From the NCBI GenBank assembly GCA_937888775.1, contig CALAQT010000468.1:1-44227 (forward strand): a stretch of DNA of 44,227 bases, given 5' to 3'. The notes under the pieces were generated by a model that saw only the letters and a list, made by a program, of their open reading frames with translations, was not told the origin of the DNA and did not search any database. The translations under genes were made by a program, and so were the position numbers. Source of the DNA: an uncultured Actinomycetes bacterium (GTDB lineage Bacteria; Actinomycetota; Thermoleophilia; Solirubrobacterales; Solirubrobacteraceae). Of this stretch, positions 32,537 to 39,322 are shown piece after piece (within the stretch, counting starts at the first letter, position 1; each line of letters starts with the position of its first letter).

Positions 32537-32582
32537 GCACTCAGTGCAAGTGTGTGCCGTCAATTCTCGGCGATGCTATGAT
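32537..32582 (+). promoter_or_regulatory. Divergent promoter/operator for phd-like operon
   Basis: GCACTCAGTGC at 32537-32547 is a palindrome (5-bp arms), and TGCTATGAT at 32574-32582 is a good extended -10 box reading toward the antitoxin gene 48 bp away. Phd-type antitoxins repress their own promoters through such palindromes. The site is also next to the relaxase start on the opposite strand, so it could affect both. Inferred from sequence pattern only. Confidence 0.4.
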
Positions 32583-32629
32583 GCTGCGTGTCCAGGGTCG
32601 GAGAAGGGCAATGGCAGGAGGACTGAGCG

Positions 32630-32830
32630 ATGGTGCAGGTGAGGATCGAGGAGCTGGACGGCGAGGTTCTGCCGGCGATCGGTGAGGTGGGTGAGGCGCT
32701 CTGGGAGGCGGTGTCCGGCGGGCAACCGGTGGCCCTCACCCACCGCGGCCGCGCCGCCGCGGTGCTCGTCGACGCCGAGACCTACGCCGAGATGGTTCGG
32801 GCCGCTCACGTCCCCGAGGACGTGTCGTGA
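32630..32830 (+). CDS. Phd/YefM-type antitoxin-like protein
   Basis: This is a 66-aa protein. VQVRIEELDGEVLPAIGEVG, then EAVSGGQPVALTHRGRAAAVLVDAETYAEMV follows the Phd/YefM fold: a DNA-binding domain with the G.PV.LT.RGR.AAVLVD strand-helix core. The C-terminal toxin-neutralising tail is very short. AGGAGG 8 bases upstream supports the ATG. No Doc, YoeB or PIN toxin gene follows. Instead the stop overlaps (GTGA) the start of a membrane-protein gene. It may be an autoregulator of this operon or a solitary antitoxin. Confidence 0.8.
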   Translation: MVQVRIEELDGEVLPAIGEVGEALWEAVSGGQPVALTHRGRAAAVLVDAETYAEMVRAAHVPEDVS

Positions 32831-33180
32831 CCGCCCGCCCCGAGCCCTTTCCGGTGGCCGCCTCCACCCCGGCCCAAACGCCCCCCAGCGGCGGTGACTG
32901 GATCCCCGTCAGCACAGACGGCGCCTGGTGGTGGGACGGCCGGCGCTGGGAGACCACCGTCCAGTCGCCGTGGCCGACACCTCCCACCGTCGTGCTCGTC
33001 GGGCCGGCCGGTCAGCGGGGGCGCCGGTCGGGCGCGGCGCTGCTGGCCACCGTCGTCGCGCTCCCCTTCCGGGTCGCCTGGTTTCTCCTCCGACCGGTGG
33101 CCTCGATGGTCGTCGGCCTGGCCAGCGTCGTCGCCGTCCTCGTCCTGGTCGCCGTCCTGGTCGCCCATTCGCTCCACTGA
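32827..33180 (+). CDS. Membrane protein with DUF2510-like WDG motif
   Basis: This is a 117-aa protein from a GTG start that overlaps the Phd-like stop by 4 bases. Residues 1-50 are Pro-rich and contain DGAWWWDGRRWETT, similar to the DUF2510 motif (WxxDPxGxxxxRWWDGxxWT) common in actinobacterial membrane proteins. Residues about 68-115 hold one or two hydrophobic helices (LLATVVALPFRVAWFLL; VVGLASVVAVLVLVAVLV). It is probably an inner-membrane protein with an N-terminal cytoplasmic motif. Its stop overlaps the next gene's ATG (TGATG), so the three genes are translationally linked. Confidence 0.75.
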   Translation: MTARPEPFPVAASTPAQTPPSGGDWIPVSTDGAWWWDGRRWETTVQSPWPTPPTVVLVGPAGQRGRRSGAALLATVVALPFRVAWFLLRPVASMVVGLASVVAVLVLVAVLVAHSLH

Positions 33181-33758
33181 TGCGAACCTGCCTGGCCGCG
33201 GCTGCGCTGGTGGTCGGCCTCGCGGCCTGCTCCCCTGGCTCGGCGGGCGCGCCGTCCGCACTGACCTCGGTCGGAGCCACAACCTCCTCGGCCGGCGGCA
33301 CCACCGGAGATCCGGCCCCGCCCGGGAGCTGCCACGCCGGCGACGGTGGCTTCTTGCCCGACCCCGGCTGTACCCCCGGGGGCGCCGACGCTCGGGTCAC
33401 CCCCGACACGCTCTCCTCCACCATCTGCCGGTCGGGGTACACCGCGACCGTCCGCCCGCCGCTGTCGGTGACGGAGCCGATCAAGCGCGAGCGGATGGCC
33501 GCGTACGGCCTATCGGCGCCGCTGTCGGCCTACGAACTGGACCACCTCGTGCCACTCGAGCTCGGCGGGGCGAGCACCGTCGCCAACCTCTGGCCGGAGC
33601 CGTGGGCCGACCCCCGTGGTGCGCACCGCAAGGATGACCTCGAGAACGCCCTCGAGCGCCAGGTGTGCTCGGGGACGCTGTCCCTCTCCGACGCGCAGCA
33701 CGCCATCGCCTCGGACTGGGAGAGCGCGTATCGGACCTACGTCGGCGGTCTGCCATGA
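33180..33758 (+). CDS. Lipoprotein with HNH-like nuclease motif
   Basis: This is a 192-aa exported lipoprotein. The signal MRTCLAAAALVVGLAAC has its lipobox LAAC with Cys17, followed by a Ser/Thr/Gly linker to about residue 48. The domain (75-190) contains YELDHLVPLELGGA with Asp121-His122, then NLWPEPW with Asn136, His149 and a Lys/Asp-rich helix, ending LSDAQHAIASDWESAYRTY. DH...N...H is the order of HNH (beta-beta-alpha metal) nucleases, and this pattern is found in exported actinobacterial HNH-like proteins. C51, C64, C83 and C163 could form two disulfides, which fits an extracytoplasmic site. It might degrade incoming DNA at the cell surface; this is inference. Confidence 0.8.
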   Translation: MRTCLAAAALVVGLAACSPGSAGAPSALTSVGATTSSAGGTTGDPAPPGSCHAGDGGFLPDPGCTPGGADARVTPDTLSSTICRSGYTATVRPPLSVTEPIKRERMAAYGLSAPLSAYELDHLVPLELGGASTVANLWPEPWADPRGAHRKDDLENALERQVCSGTLSLSDAQHAIASDWESAYRTYVGGLP

Positions 33759-33868
33759 GACCGCGAGTGCCCCAGTTCTCTCAGGTATCAGACGTCGGCC
33801 CCGCCCTGTTCCGGGCGTCCTGGGCGCTCCTGCTGGCACGCGATCGCCCGGTGTGGGGCGATTGACCC

Positions 33869-34462
33869 TTGCTCGTCCCGATTCTCCCCAAAGCCGTACC
33901 CGAGAGGGCGCGGTGTCAGCACCGCGGGGAGGTCCTGGCCGGGGTGTACGACGTTGGCCAGAACACCGGATGGGTGAGTGTCGGCATCGACCACGACACC
34001 GCTGCCTTCGCGGTGGAAAGCATTCGACGCTGGTGGCAGATGATGGGAGCAGGTGCGTACCCCAGCGCGACCGAACTGCTCATCACCGCCGACTGCGGTG
34101 GCAGCAATGGGTACAGGGTTCGGCTCTGGAAGGTCGAGCTACAGAAGCTGGCCGACGAGACCGGGCTGGTCCTGAGCGTCTGTCACTTCCCGCCGGGAAC
34201 CAGCAAGTGGAACAAGATCGAGCACCGCCTCTTCTCGTTCATCAGCCAGAACTGGCGCGGCAAACCCTTGATCAGCTACCAGGTGATCATCGACCTGATC
34301 GCCGCCACCACAACCACCAAGGGCCTCACCGTTCGCAGCGCCCTGGACGAAAACCTGTACGAGAAGGGTCGGACGGTGTCCGACGCGGAGTTCGCTGCCG
34401 TCAACGTGAAGCCGGATGCCTTCCATGGCGAATGGAACTACCGCATCCTTCCACGCACCTGA
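33869..34462 (+). mobile_element. ISAzo13-family transposase, 5'-truncated
   Basis: About 185 C-terminal residues of an ISAzo13 transposase (normally about 400 aa): GVYDVGQNTGWVSVGIDHDT, AAFAVESIRRWWQMMG, LLITADCGGSNGYRVRLWK, SVCHFPPGTSKWNKIEHRLF and TVRSALDENLYEKG. The D of TADCGGSNG and the E of KIEHRLF are DDE-type residues. The N-terminal third is gone, and the ATG at 33869 is not supported by a ribosome site. The remnant separates the HNH operon from the CAAX protease gene. Confidence 0.8.
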
Positions 34463-34522
34463 ACATTGACTCGTTTTTTCCGGCGCGATCCCTAACCGGA
34501 TAGGCATGATGGCCAGCTATGT

Positions 34523-35236
34523 TCATAGTGCGGACAGCCCGAAGCTCCAGAGGTCTGTGACCAGGTGAGCCGCGATCAGGGGAACCAGGTTACGCTCCCG
34601 CAGGTAGTACAGCCCAGCGATCAGGCCCCAAACGAAGGTCACTACCAGCTTGTCCGGGAGGAAGACGCCGTGGATAAGCGAGAACCAGACGGCACCAACA
34701 ATGACCGCGCCGCGAATTGACCGACCGCGCGCAAGCTCGCCGGTAAGAACCCGGCCCCGCCAGACGATTTCTTCGCAGAACGCGGCGGTGACTGGAGTGA
34801 TCGCTAACAAAGCGAGACGCTCCCAAAGAGGAATTCCTGTGAATCGAGGCCAGCCCCCAAAGAACAGTTGGTAGACGATCACGTACAGCGCGAATAGGAC
34901 GTTGAGGCTGAGGAAGACCAGGAGTGCACGCCGGCGGTTGAACCCAAGCAGGGAGCCCTCTGGTGCCAACAGCGATCGCAGAGATCGGCCGGAGCGCCGC
35001 AGCCCTACGATCACGGCCACAGCGAGCGACCACTCCACCACCGCCACAATCCCGTAGGTGGCCACGCTCAGTTGACTTGTGGCAATCCCTCGAACCAAGT
35101 CAGGGCGAACCGCCTGGAGGGCGTAGTAGGAGCCGAAGATGGCGGCCCCGACCAGGTTCAGCAGGATCGCCGGCAAGACCGTATACGGCCAAAGCCGGTG
35201 TCGACGCCGGGGCTCTTGGATCCGGTTCAGTTGCAT
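34523..35236 (-). CDS. CPBP-family (CAAX) intramembrane protease
   Basis: This is a 237-aa membrane protein with about seven hydrophobic segments and the CPBP/Abi motifs: FCEEIVWRG (EExxxR, motif 1), FSLIHGVF (FxxxH, motif 2) and AAHLVTDLW (HxxxD/N, motif 3), all in the C-terminal half. Family members cleave prenylated or leader peptides, and some confer bacteriocin self-immunity. The only upstream start is the ATG in the right arm of repeat copy 6, so the first residues MQL are encoded by the repeat. The original N-terminus may have been replaced by the repeat junction; helix 1 begins soon after (TVLPAILLNLVGAAIF). Confidence 0.88.
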   Translation of the reverse strand: MQLNRIQEPRRRHRLWPYTVLPAILLNLVGAAIFGSYYALQAVRPDLVRGIATSQLSVATYGIVAVVEWSLAVAVIVGLRRSGRSLRSLLAPEGSLLGFNRRRALLVFLSLNVLFALYVIVYQLFFGGWPRFTGIPLWERLALLAITPVTAAFCEEIVWRGRVLTGELARGRSIRGAVIVGAVWFSLIHGVFLPDKLVVTFVWGLIAGLYYLRERNLVPLIAAHLVTDLWSFGLSAL

Positions 35237-35265
35237 TACCTTTCTTGGGGGAAAACGGATGCAGT
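35230..35265 (-). repeat. 36-bp imperfect palindrome, copy 6 (inverted)
   Basis: Read on the minus strand it matches copies 1 and 2 except that the first two bases are AC instead of GT. The arm GGTAATGCAAC gives the CAAX protease its ATG. It is the only copy in reverse orientation and sits 11 bp from repeat B. Confidence 0.93.
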
Positions 35266-35276
35266 GGCTGATTCAG

Positions 35277-35386
35277 TCGTCGCTCCAACTCGAAATTAGG
35301 CCGACACCGAACCACTTTGCTGACATCATGTGGGCGCCCACAACGCTCGCGGAACTTGAGCGGCAGCGCGAACCTCCAACTCAAAC
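35277..35386 (-). repeat. Copy B of the >=110 bp inverted repeat
   Basis: This is the reverse complement of 1-110 with two mismatches. The end GCGACGA lies toward lower coordinates, 11 bp from repeat copy 6, whereas copy A has no 36-bp repeat next to it. Two copies in opposite orientation 35 kb apart could support inversion of the intervening DNA. Confidence 0.85.
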
Positions 35387-35411
35387 AGGGTCGGCGCGGA
35401 GGTTCGCGCTG
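35364..35411. repeat. Perfect 14-bp inverted repeat at edge of repeat B
   Basis: CAGCGCGAACCTCC at 35364-35377 and GGAGGTTCGCGCTG at 35398-35411 are exact inverted repeats around a 20-base loop. The left arm is inside repeat B and the right arm is outside it, so the structure may mark the outer end of the element. Copy A carries GCGCGG in place of CAGCGCG's complement and is cut by the window edge. Confidence 0.75.
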
Positions 35412-35571
35412 AACTCAGGAAGCCTCTGGCGCCAACTCTCGTCATCCACCCAAACTACACGATCATCACGTCCTTCGTGGTACGTGAGGGAGCGCATCGG
35501 TAGATGCGTGACCGAGCGCGCACAGGAGGCGACGCTGGCATTCGACGAGGATGGGTGGATGCATCTGCAGC

Positions 35572-35700
35572 ATGTATTCTGACGCGAGCCCTAAGTGCCA
35601 GACGTGCGGGTCAACGACCCGCAGGACGATCGCGACGGTGACCGGCGGCGCTCACGTCCTTCATTGCTCAACGTGTGGAGCAGTGTCCTTCCCAGCCTGA
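35572..35700 (+). CDS. Tiny zinc-ribbon protein (42 aa)
   Basis: ATG at 35572 gives MYSDASPKCQTCGSTTRR, TIATVTGGAHVLHCSTCGAV, ending SFPA. Two CxxC pairs (CQTC, CSTC) spaced about 24 residues apart form a complete zinc ribbon, in a size range known for stand-alone microproteins. The start overlaps a short upstream frame. No strong ribosome site is seen, so expression may rely on coupling. Confidence 0.5.
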   Translation: MYSDASPKCQTCGSTTRRTIATVTGGAHVLHCSTCGAVSFPA

Positions 35701-35896
35701 CGAAATAATTCCAGCTCGGAGAGCCTCTACGGGTCGCCAAACGACGCGTCCGGCGAGGCCGGTCTGGCCGCGCGACGACAGGAGGCTGCGCTCCTTTCCC
35801 CTCGCCGAGTTGGGCAGCGCCGCCGAGCGAGCCACCGCGGCTGCCATGGGTCGCCGGGGAAGGACCCCCGGGACGTTCCCGGGAGTCCCGTGCCTG

Positions 35897-36847
35897 CTAC
35901 GACAGCAGCGCGTAGGCGCGGTCGGTGATGTTCTCGCGGAGCAGGATGCGGCTCATCCGCGCCTCCGCGGGGTCCGTCTCGCGGCCAACCCGCCCCGATG
36001 CCTGATGGTCGTGGTGGGCAACCACCGCGTTGAACAGTCCCCAGGCGGTGCCGACGATCTCCCGCTGATCGTCCGCGCTGCGGTACGTGGTGAGGATCTC
36101 GCCGCGAATGTTGCGCGCCCGCGTCCGCGCACGGTCCGAGCCATCCACCGGGACGAGCCGGTCGAGGAAGTCGACCACGTCCGCGTCACTGACGCGCTTG
36201 GCGAGCAGCTGGCCCGCGACGTGCTCCAGGTGGTCCGCGGCGCCCTGGGCAAGACCGAGGACGCGCTGTGCTTCGGCGAGTCGCCGCTCCGCGGACGGCG
36301 TGTGTCGAATGCTCACCTTCGCCATGCTCGACCCCAGTGCCGCGCGCAGCGTGTTCATGCACACAACCCGCACCGGAGTCACCGCCGCGGTCACCGCGTG
36401 CATGCCGTCGTGACCGTTGGTCAGCAGGACGTAGCTGTCCACTGTGCTGTCGGGCAGCGCGATTGGAAACGGAGCCTTGGCCAACAGCCAGACGATCGCG
36501 CCACCGCGCAGCGATCCCGCCGCCTCGTAGTGGAATCCGTGAGCATCGCCGAGCAGGGCGTCCATCCAATCGAACGCCTCCTCGTTGTGGACGATGCGGA
36601 AGGTGTCGCCGACGACGCCGAGCACGCGGTCGTCCCTCGCCCGCGTCACCGCATGCCGTCCCGCGATGACATCGAACGCGCCCTCGCTGGTCCGCTGGTA
36701 GATGGGCTGCTTCGTCAGACGCCAGCCTGCGAGTCCGCTGTGCGCCAGCGCCTCGCCGGTGTCCAGGGCCTCACTCGGCAGGACGGTTCCGAGTCCGTGC
36801 CATGCCGGACGGTTCCCCGCAAAGACCGCGCTTTCCACTTCGTGCAT
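35897..36847 (-). CDS. DUF932 plasmid/phage protein
   Basis: This is a 316-aa protein of the DUF932 (phage/plasmid-like, TIGR03299) family, found on plasmids and integrated elements and of unknown biochemical role. Family landmarks are AWHGLGTVLP near the N-terminus, GVVGDTFRIVHNEEAFDWMD, then YVLLTNGHDGMHAVTAAVTPVRVVCMNTLRAAL. The start at 36847 (MHEVESAVFAG) has AGGAGG 7 bases upstream; the longer frame to 37114 is not needed. It is the most downstream gene of the minus-strand plasmid block. Confidence 0.9.
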   Translation of the reverse strand: MHEVESAVFAGNRPAWHGLGTVLPSEALDTGEALAHSGLAGWRLTKQPIYQRTSEGAFDVIAGRHAVTRARDDRVLGVVGDTFRIVHNEEAFDWMDALLGDAHGFHYEAAGSLRGGAIVWLLAKAPFPIALPDSTVDSYVLLTNGHDGMHAVTAAVTPVRVVCMNTLRAALGSSMAKVSIRHTPSAERRLAEAQRVLGLAQGAADHLEHVAGQLLAKRVSDADVVDFLDRLVPVDGSDRARTRARNIRGEILTTYRSADDQREIVGTAWGLFNAVVAHHDHQASGRVGRETDPAEARMSRILLRENITDRAYALLS

Positions 36848-37342
36848 TGCCGTGCCTCCTGTGTTGTTGTCACTGGCCGGTGCGACCAGCACCCACAGGT
36901 GCTTCACGTCTCCGGGGACCCCGGGACAGTCACAGAGGCGGCCGGAGGATCGGCCGGTATGGAGGGAGGCCGCCTCGACCCGAAGGGTTGACGGGCCCGG
37001 GGTCCCCGGAGAACCGCGCGGACGCGGCGAGATGCGCGACCGACCCCAAACTCCGACGTTCAGCCCGCCCACTCCCGCGTCTCCGACCAGCTCTGCACGA
37101 GCCTGGTCGACCACGAACCGCTGCTGCCGAGGCTCGCGCGATCACGCCATGCGGACACGTCGGCCCGCACCCGCAACGCCGCAGCTGCGAGCCTCCGGCT
37201 CCCGACAGGCAGCGACCGCAACTCGGCGCCGTTCTCATCCGTGATGTCGCGATAGCGGCATCGCCGAGTCTCCGCCAAGACCTCCGGCGCCGTCGCGACA
37301 GATCGGCGCGGCCGGCCTCCACTCGACCGGCTTCGTGGCTCC
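36848..37342. other. Intergenic; one possible small minus-strand gene
   Basis: The only protein-like frame is minus-strand 37060-37278 (RYRDITDENGAELRSLPVGS, RRLAAAALRVRADVSAWRDR), which lacks an ATG/GTG start with a correctly spaced ribosome site. The rest shows nothing. Confidence 0.3.
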
Positions 37343-37681
37343 TCAGTACTCCTCCGGCTGAAGGATCGTGGTGACCGAGCGGTCGGCCTCGGTGATGACC
37401 CACAGGCGATCCTCACCATTGAGGGCGCCGTAGCTGCTGAGAATCCGCAGCTCCCGGCCGATCGCAAACTCGTTCTCGGCGGCATCCTCCGGTGGGAGAT
37501 CGCCCCAATCTCCGGACTGGTGACGACGGAGCAGGTCGGCGGCGGTAGCTCCGGTGCGCTCCATCATGCGGATGGCGCCCGGAGTCGCTACCAGTTGACC
37601 GAGTGAGAAGCGGGGCGCGTCGCAGAAGACGTGCCCCGCCACCAGCTCACGCCCCGGCTCAGTCGACTCGGCCGCGCTCAC
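37343..37681 (-). CDS. Plasmid-associated small protein (ITEADRS type)
   Basis: This is a 112-aa protein: FSLGQLVATPGAIRMMERTG, AADLLRRHQSGDWGDLPPED, NEFAIGRELRILSSYGA, WVITEADRSVTTILQPEEY. This is a widespread plasmid/integrative-element family whose C-terminus is nearly invariant (VITEADRSxTTxLxPxEY). It is sometimes annotated as a restriction-modification subunit without basis; its function is unknown. The GTG start overlaps the upstream stop by 4 bases (GTGA). Confidence 0.8.
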   Translation of the reverse strand: MSAAESTEPGRELVAGHVFCDAPRFSLGQLVATPGAIRMMERTGATAADLLRRHQSGDWGDLPPEDAAENEFAIGRELRILSSYGALNGEDRLWVITEADRSVTTILQPEEY

Positions 37682-37923
37682 AGGAGGCCGCTCCCGTAGT
37701 TGACCGCCTGGTCGACGGCCGTCGAGCTGTAGTCGGCGGCAAAGCGCTCGCTGCTCGCCGGGTCCGTCGGTCGACGACTGTCTCGTGGCAGCTCCCGCAG
37801 ACCGTCGAGCTCGCGGCGCCCGCGCATCCGCTCGATCCGACCGGGATGGTCGGCGAGGTCCTGCAGGCCCGCCAGGGTGGCCGCGATGTCCGCGGCGCTT
37901 CGGGGTTGACGTGCTGTCGCCAT
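37678..37923 (-). CDS. Small plasmid-region protein, unknown
   Basis: This is an 81-aa protein starting MATARQPRSAADIAATLAGL, with GGAGG 6-7 bases upstream. It is charged, helical and soluble (QDLADHPGRIERMRGRRELD, then SSERFAADYSSTAVDQAVNY). Its stop overlaps the next gene's GTG. No family is recognised. Confidence 0.6.
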   Translation of the reverse strand: MATARQPRSAADIAATLAGLQDLADHPGRIERMRGRRELDGLRELPRDSRRPTDPASSERFAADYSSTAVDQAVNYGSGLL

Positions 37924-37976
37924 GAGGTTGCCTCCGTGCGGAGCCGGCCTGTCCGGCCCTCGGTGGCCCCGCCGGA

Positions 37977-38046
37977 CCACCGCCGCCGCCCGGTGTCAAG
38001 GGCGCCGCAGGCGGCGAAGCCTCCCTTGACACCACGAGGGCGGTGG
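37977..38046. repeat. Large composite hairpin (70 nt)
   Basis: Outer arms CCACCGCC (37977-37984) and GGCGGTGG (38039-38046) enclose perfect inner arms GGTGTCAAGGG (37992-38002) and CCCTTGACACC (38023-38033). The inner loop itself contains CGCCGC/GCGGCG. Each strand carries TTGACA within the stem. It lies between two minus-strand gene pairs of the plasmid block. Confidence 0.7.
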
Positions 38047-38179
38047 CTGTGGTGGCATCGCCCCATCGAGGGGTGGGCAGGCCGTCTCCTCGCGGAGAAC
38101 CGCTCGACAGCACCCCCGCGGCGCCGCGGATGTCGCGGCCCTGCGCGACCGCATATCGAGAGGAGGCTTCCGGAAGCAG

Positions 38180-38431
38180 CTACGCCCCCGTCAGCGCGTC
38201 GACCGAGCAGCGGCCGCCCAGAAGAACGTGGAGCGGCGGCCGCCCGGTCGCCTCGGTCAGCTCGGTGACCAGGCCGCGGGCCGACTGCACCATCGCGACC
38301 GCGCGGGCCAGGCGCTCGCGGGCGACGCCCCGCGCGGTGCCCTCTTGCTCCGCGAGGAGCAGGAGGAGCGCCGCCTGCTCGAGCTCGGCGAGAGCGTCGC
38401 CAAGAGGCACCAGCGCAACCAGCGCGTTCAT
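38180..38431 (-). CDS. Small helical protein, unknown
   Basis: This is an 83-aa protein, MNALVALVPLGDALAELEQA then ALLLLLAEQEGTARGV and ARAVAMVQSARGLVTEL; mostly amphipathic helix. The start overlaps the stop of the zinc-ribbon gene upstream (ATGA), showing coupling. No family is recognised; it is typical of plasmid accessory ORFs. Confidence 0.55.
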   Translation of the reverse strand: MNALVALVPLGDALAELEQAALLLLLAEQEGTARGVARERLARAVAMVQSARGLVTELTEATGRPPLHVLLGGRCSVDALTGA

Positions 38432-38622
38432 CGCCACGACCCGCGGCGTGGTGCGTGCGTCGGAGCGACGGCAGGCGCCGCGTCGGCGCGGCAGTCCGCG
38501 CAGAGATCGCTGTCGTCGAGGTCGCGGAACACTCCGCAGCGGTGGCACCACCAGCCCTGCGCCGGCACGTAGACGCAGTCGGGATTGCACTCGGTCTCGC
38601 TGCTGAGATCGAACTCGTTCAT
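38428..38622 (-). CDS. Small zinc-ribbon protein
   Basis: This is a 64-aa protein with ECNPDCVY, WWCHRCGVF and DLCADCRADA: six Cys, with CHRC and CADC forming a likely zinc ribbon of about 20 residues. GAGGA 7 bases upstream supports the ATG. It is followed by a coupled small gene and preceded by a strong terminator that separates it from ssb. Possibly a DNA- or protein-binding accessory factor. Confidence 0.65.
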   Translation of the reverse strand: MNEFDLSSETECNPDCVYVPAQGWWCHRCGVFRDLDDSDLCADCRADAAPAVAPTHAPRRGSWR

Positions 38623-38649
38623 GGAAGGTCCTCACGCAATGTGCAGACA

Positions 38650-38673
38650 AGGGGGCCGGTTGCCCGGCCCCCT
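38650..38673 (-). terminator. Terminator downstream of ssb
   Basis: AGGGGGCCGG and CCGGCCCCCT form a 10-bp stem with a 4-base loop, 8 bp after the ssb stop on the minus strand, followed by TTGTCT in that direction. A good candidate for factor-independent termination. Confidence 0.75.
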
Positions 38674-38680
38674 GATCCAG

Positions 38681-39073
38681 CTAGGCCTCGGCCTCGCCCG
38701 TCGGCGCCGGCCCGAGGAGCTGGAAGCTCTCGACGACCAGGTCCAGCTGCTTGACGCGCTGGCCCTCGACGTCGCGGACCCGCGAGGTGATCCGTCCCTC
38801 GACGTGGATCTCGCGACCCTTGCGGCCGTACTGGCCGATGACCTCAGCGGCCTTCTCCCAGGCCACGACGTCGTGGAACTCGGGGAAGCCGTTGACGTTG
38901 GTGGCAATGCCGATGTTCAGCACGGCCTTGCCGTTCTGGGTGAACCGCATCTGCGGGTCGCCGGTCATCCGTCCGAGGAGACGGAAATGGTTGATCCCGT
39001 ACGAGCGGGACTTCGACGGGGTGTCGATGACGTCCGCCTGGACGTCGGCTGCGAGGGCGGGCTTCCGGGCCAT
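38681..39073 (-). CDS. ssb: Single-stranded DNA-binding protein
   Basis: This is a 130-aa OB-fold SSB. After a divergent N-terminus of about 28 residues it reads INHFRLLGRMTGDPQMRFTQ, GKAVLNIGIATN, FHDVVAWEKAAEVIGQYGRK and REIHVEGRITSR, which follow the SSB core. The long acidic C-terminal tail of chromosomal SSBs (DDDIPF) is absent; the protein ends PAPTGEAEA. This fits a plasmid-encoded variant. GGAGG upstream supports the start. It lies between the truncated ParB gene and the small plasmid genes, all on one strand. Confidence 0.88.
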   Translation of the reverse strand: MARKPALAADVQADVIDTPSKSRSYGINHFRLLGRMTGDPQMRFTQNGKAVLNIGIATNVNGFPEFHDVVAWEKAAEVIGQYGRKGREIHVEGRITSRVRDVEGQRVKQLDLVVESFQLLGPAPTGEAEA

Positions 39074-39140
39074 GGATGGGTCCTCCGGTGAGGTTGATCG
39101 CGTGGCCTTCGGTAAGCGGCGCGCACAAGGCCGGAGCGGA

Positions 39141-39174
39141 AACCCCTCGCCGCAGGCGACTTGCCTTGGGGGTT
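39141..39174. terminator. Nested hairpin between parB-like gene and ssb
   Basis: AACCCC at 39141-39146 and GGGGTT at 39169-39174 enclose TCGCCGCAGGCGA, itself a small hairpin. On the minus strand it follows the ParB-like stop by about 150 bases and precedes ssb. Nothing else is seen in 39074-39322. Confidence 0.4.
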
Positions 39175-39322
39175 GTAGTGCAGGCCGCGCGCTGCTCGAA
39201 TGCCACGACAGCGATCAACACCTCACCGTCCGGAGGACACCTCTTTGTGCCCCGGCAGCCCCTCCCTCGCAGAGGACGGCTACCACCACTGCGGCGGCAG
39301 CCGTCCCCGTCGAGAACGCTGC

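Larger units (their letters stand above)
35266..35571. other. No intact gene; repeat B and debris
   Basis: Besides repeat B, one plus-strand frame reads ELRKPLAPTLVIHPNYTIIT then SFVVREGAHR before a stop near 35504. A second short frame from GTG 35508 (MTERAQEATLAFDEDGWMHL, 24 aa, stop 35582) overlaps the zinc-ribbon gene start. Both look protein-like but cannot be assigned. Confidence 0.35.

Noticed and set aside
31480..32685. 401-aa plus-strand frame opposite the relaxase
   Set aside because: Antisense shadow of the MobF gene; low-complexity Leu/Pro/Arg composition.
32630..33180. Classical Phd/Doc toxin-antitoxin pair
   Set aside because: The gene after the Phd-like ORF encodes a membrane protein with a DUF2510-like motif, not a Fic/Doc, RelE or PIN toxin, so a standard pair is not supported.
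36184..36991. Plus-strand frame (part of 438 aa) opposite DUF932
   Set aside because: Shadow of the DUF932 gene, which has a ribosome site and family motifs.
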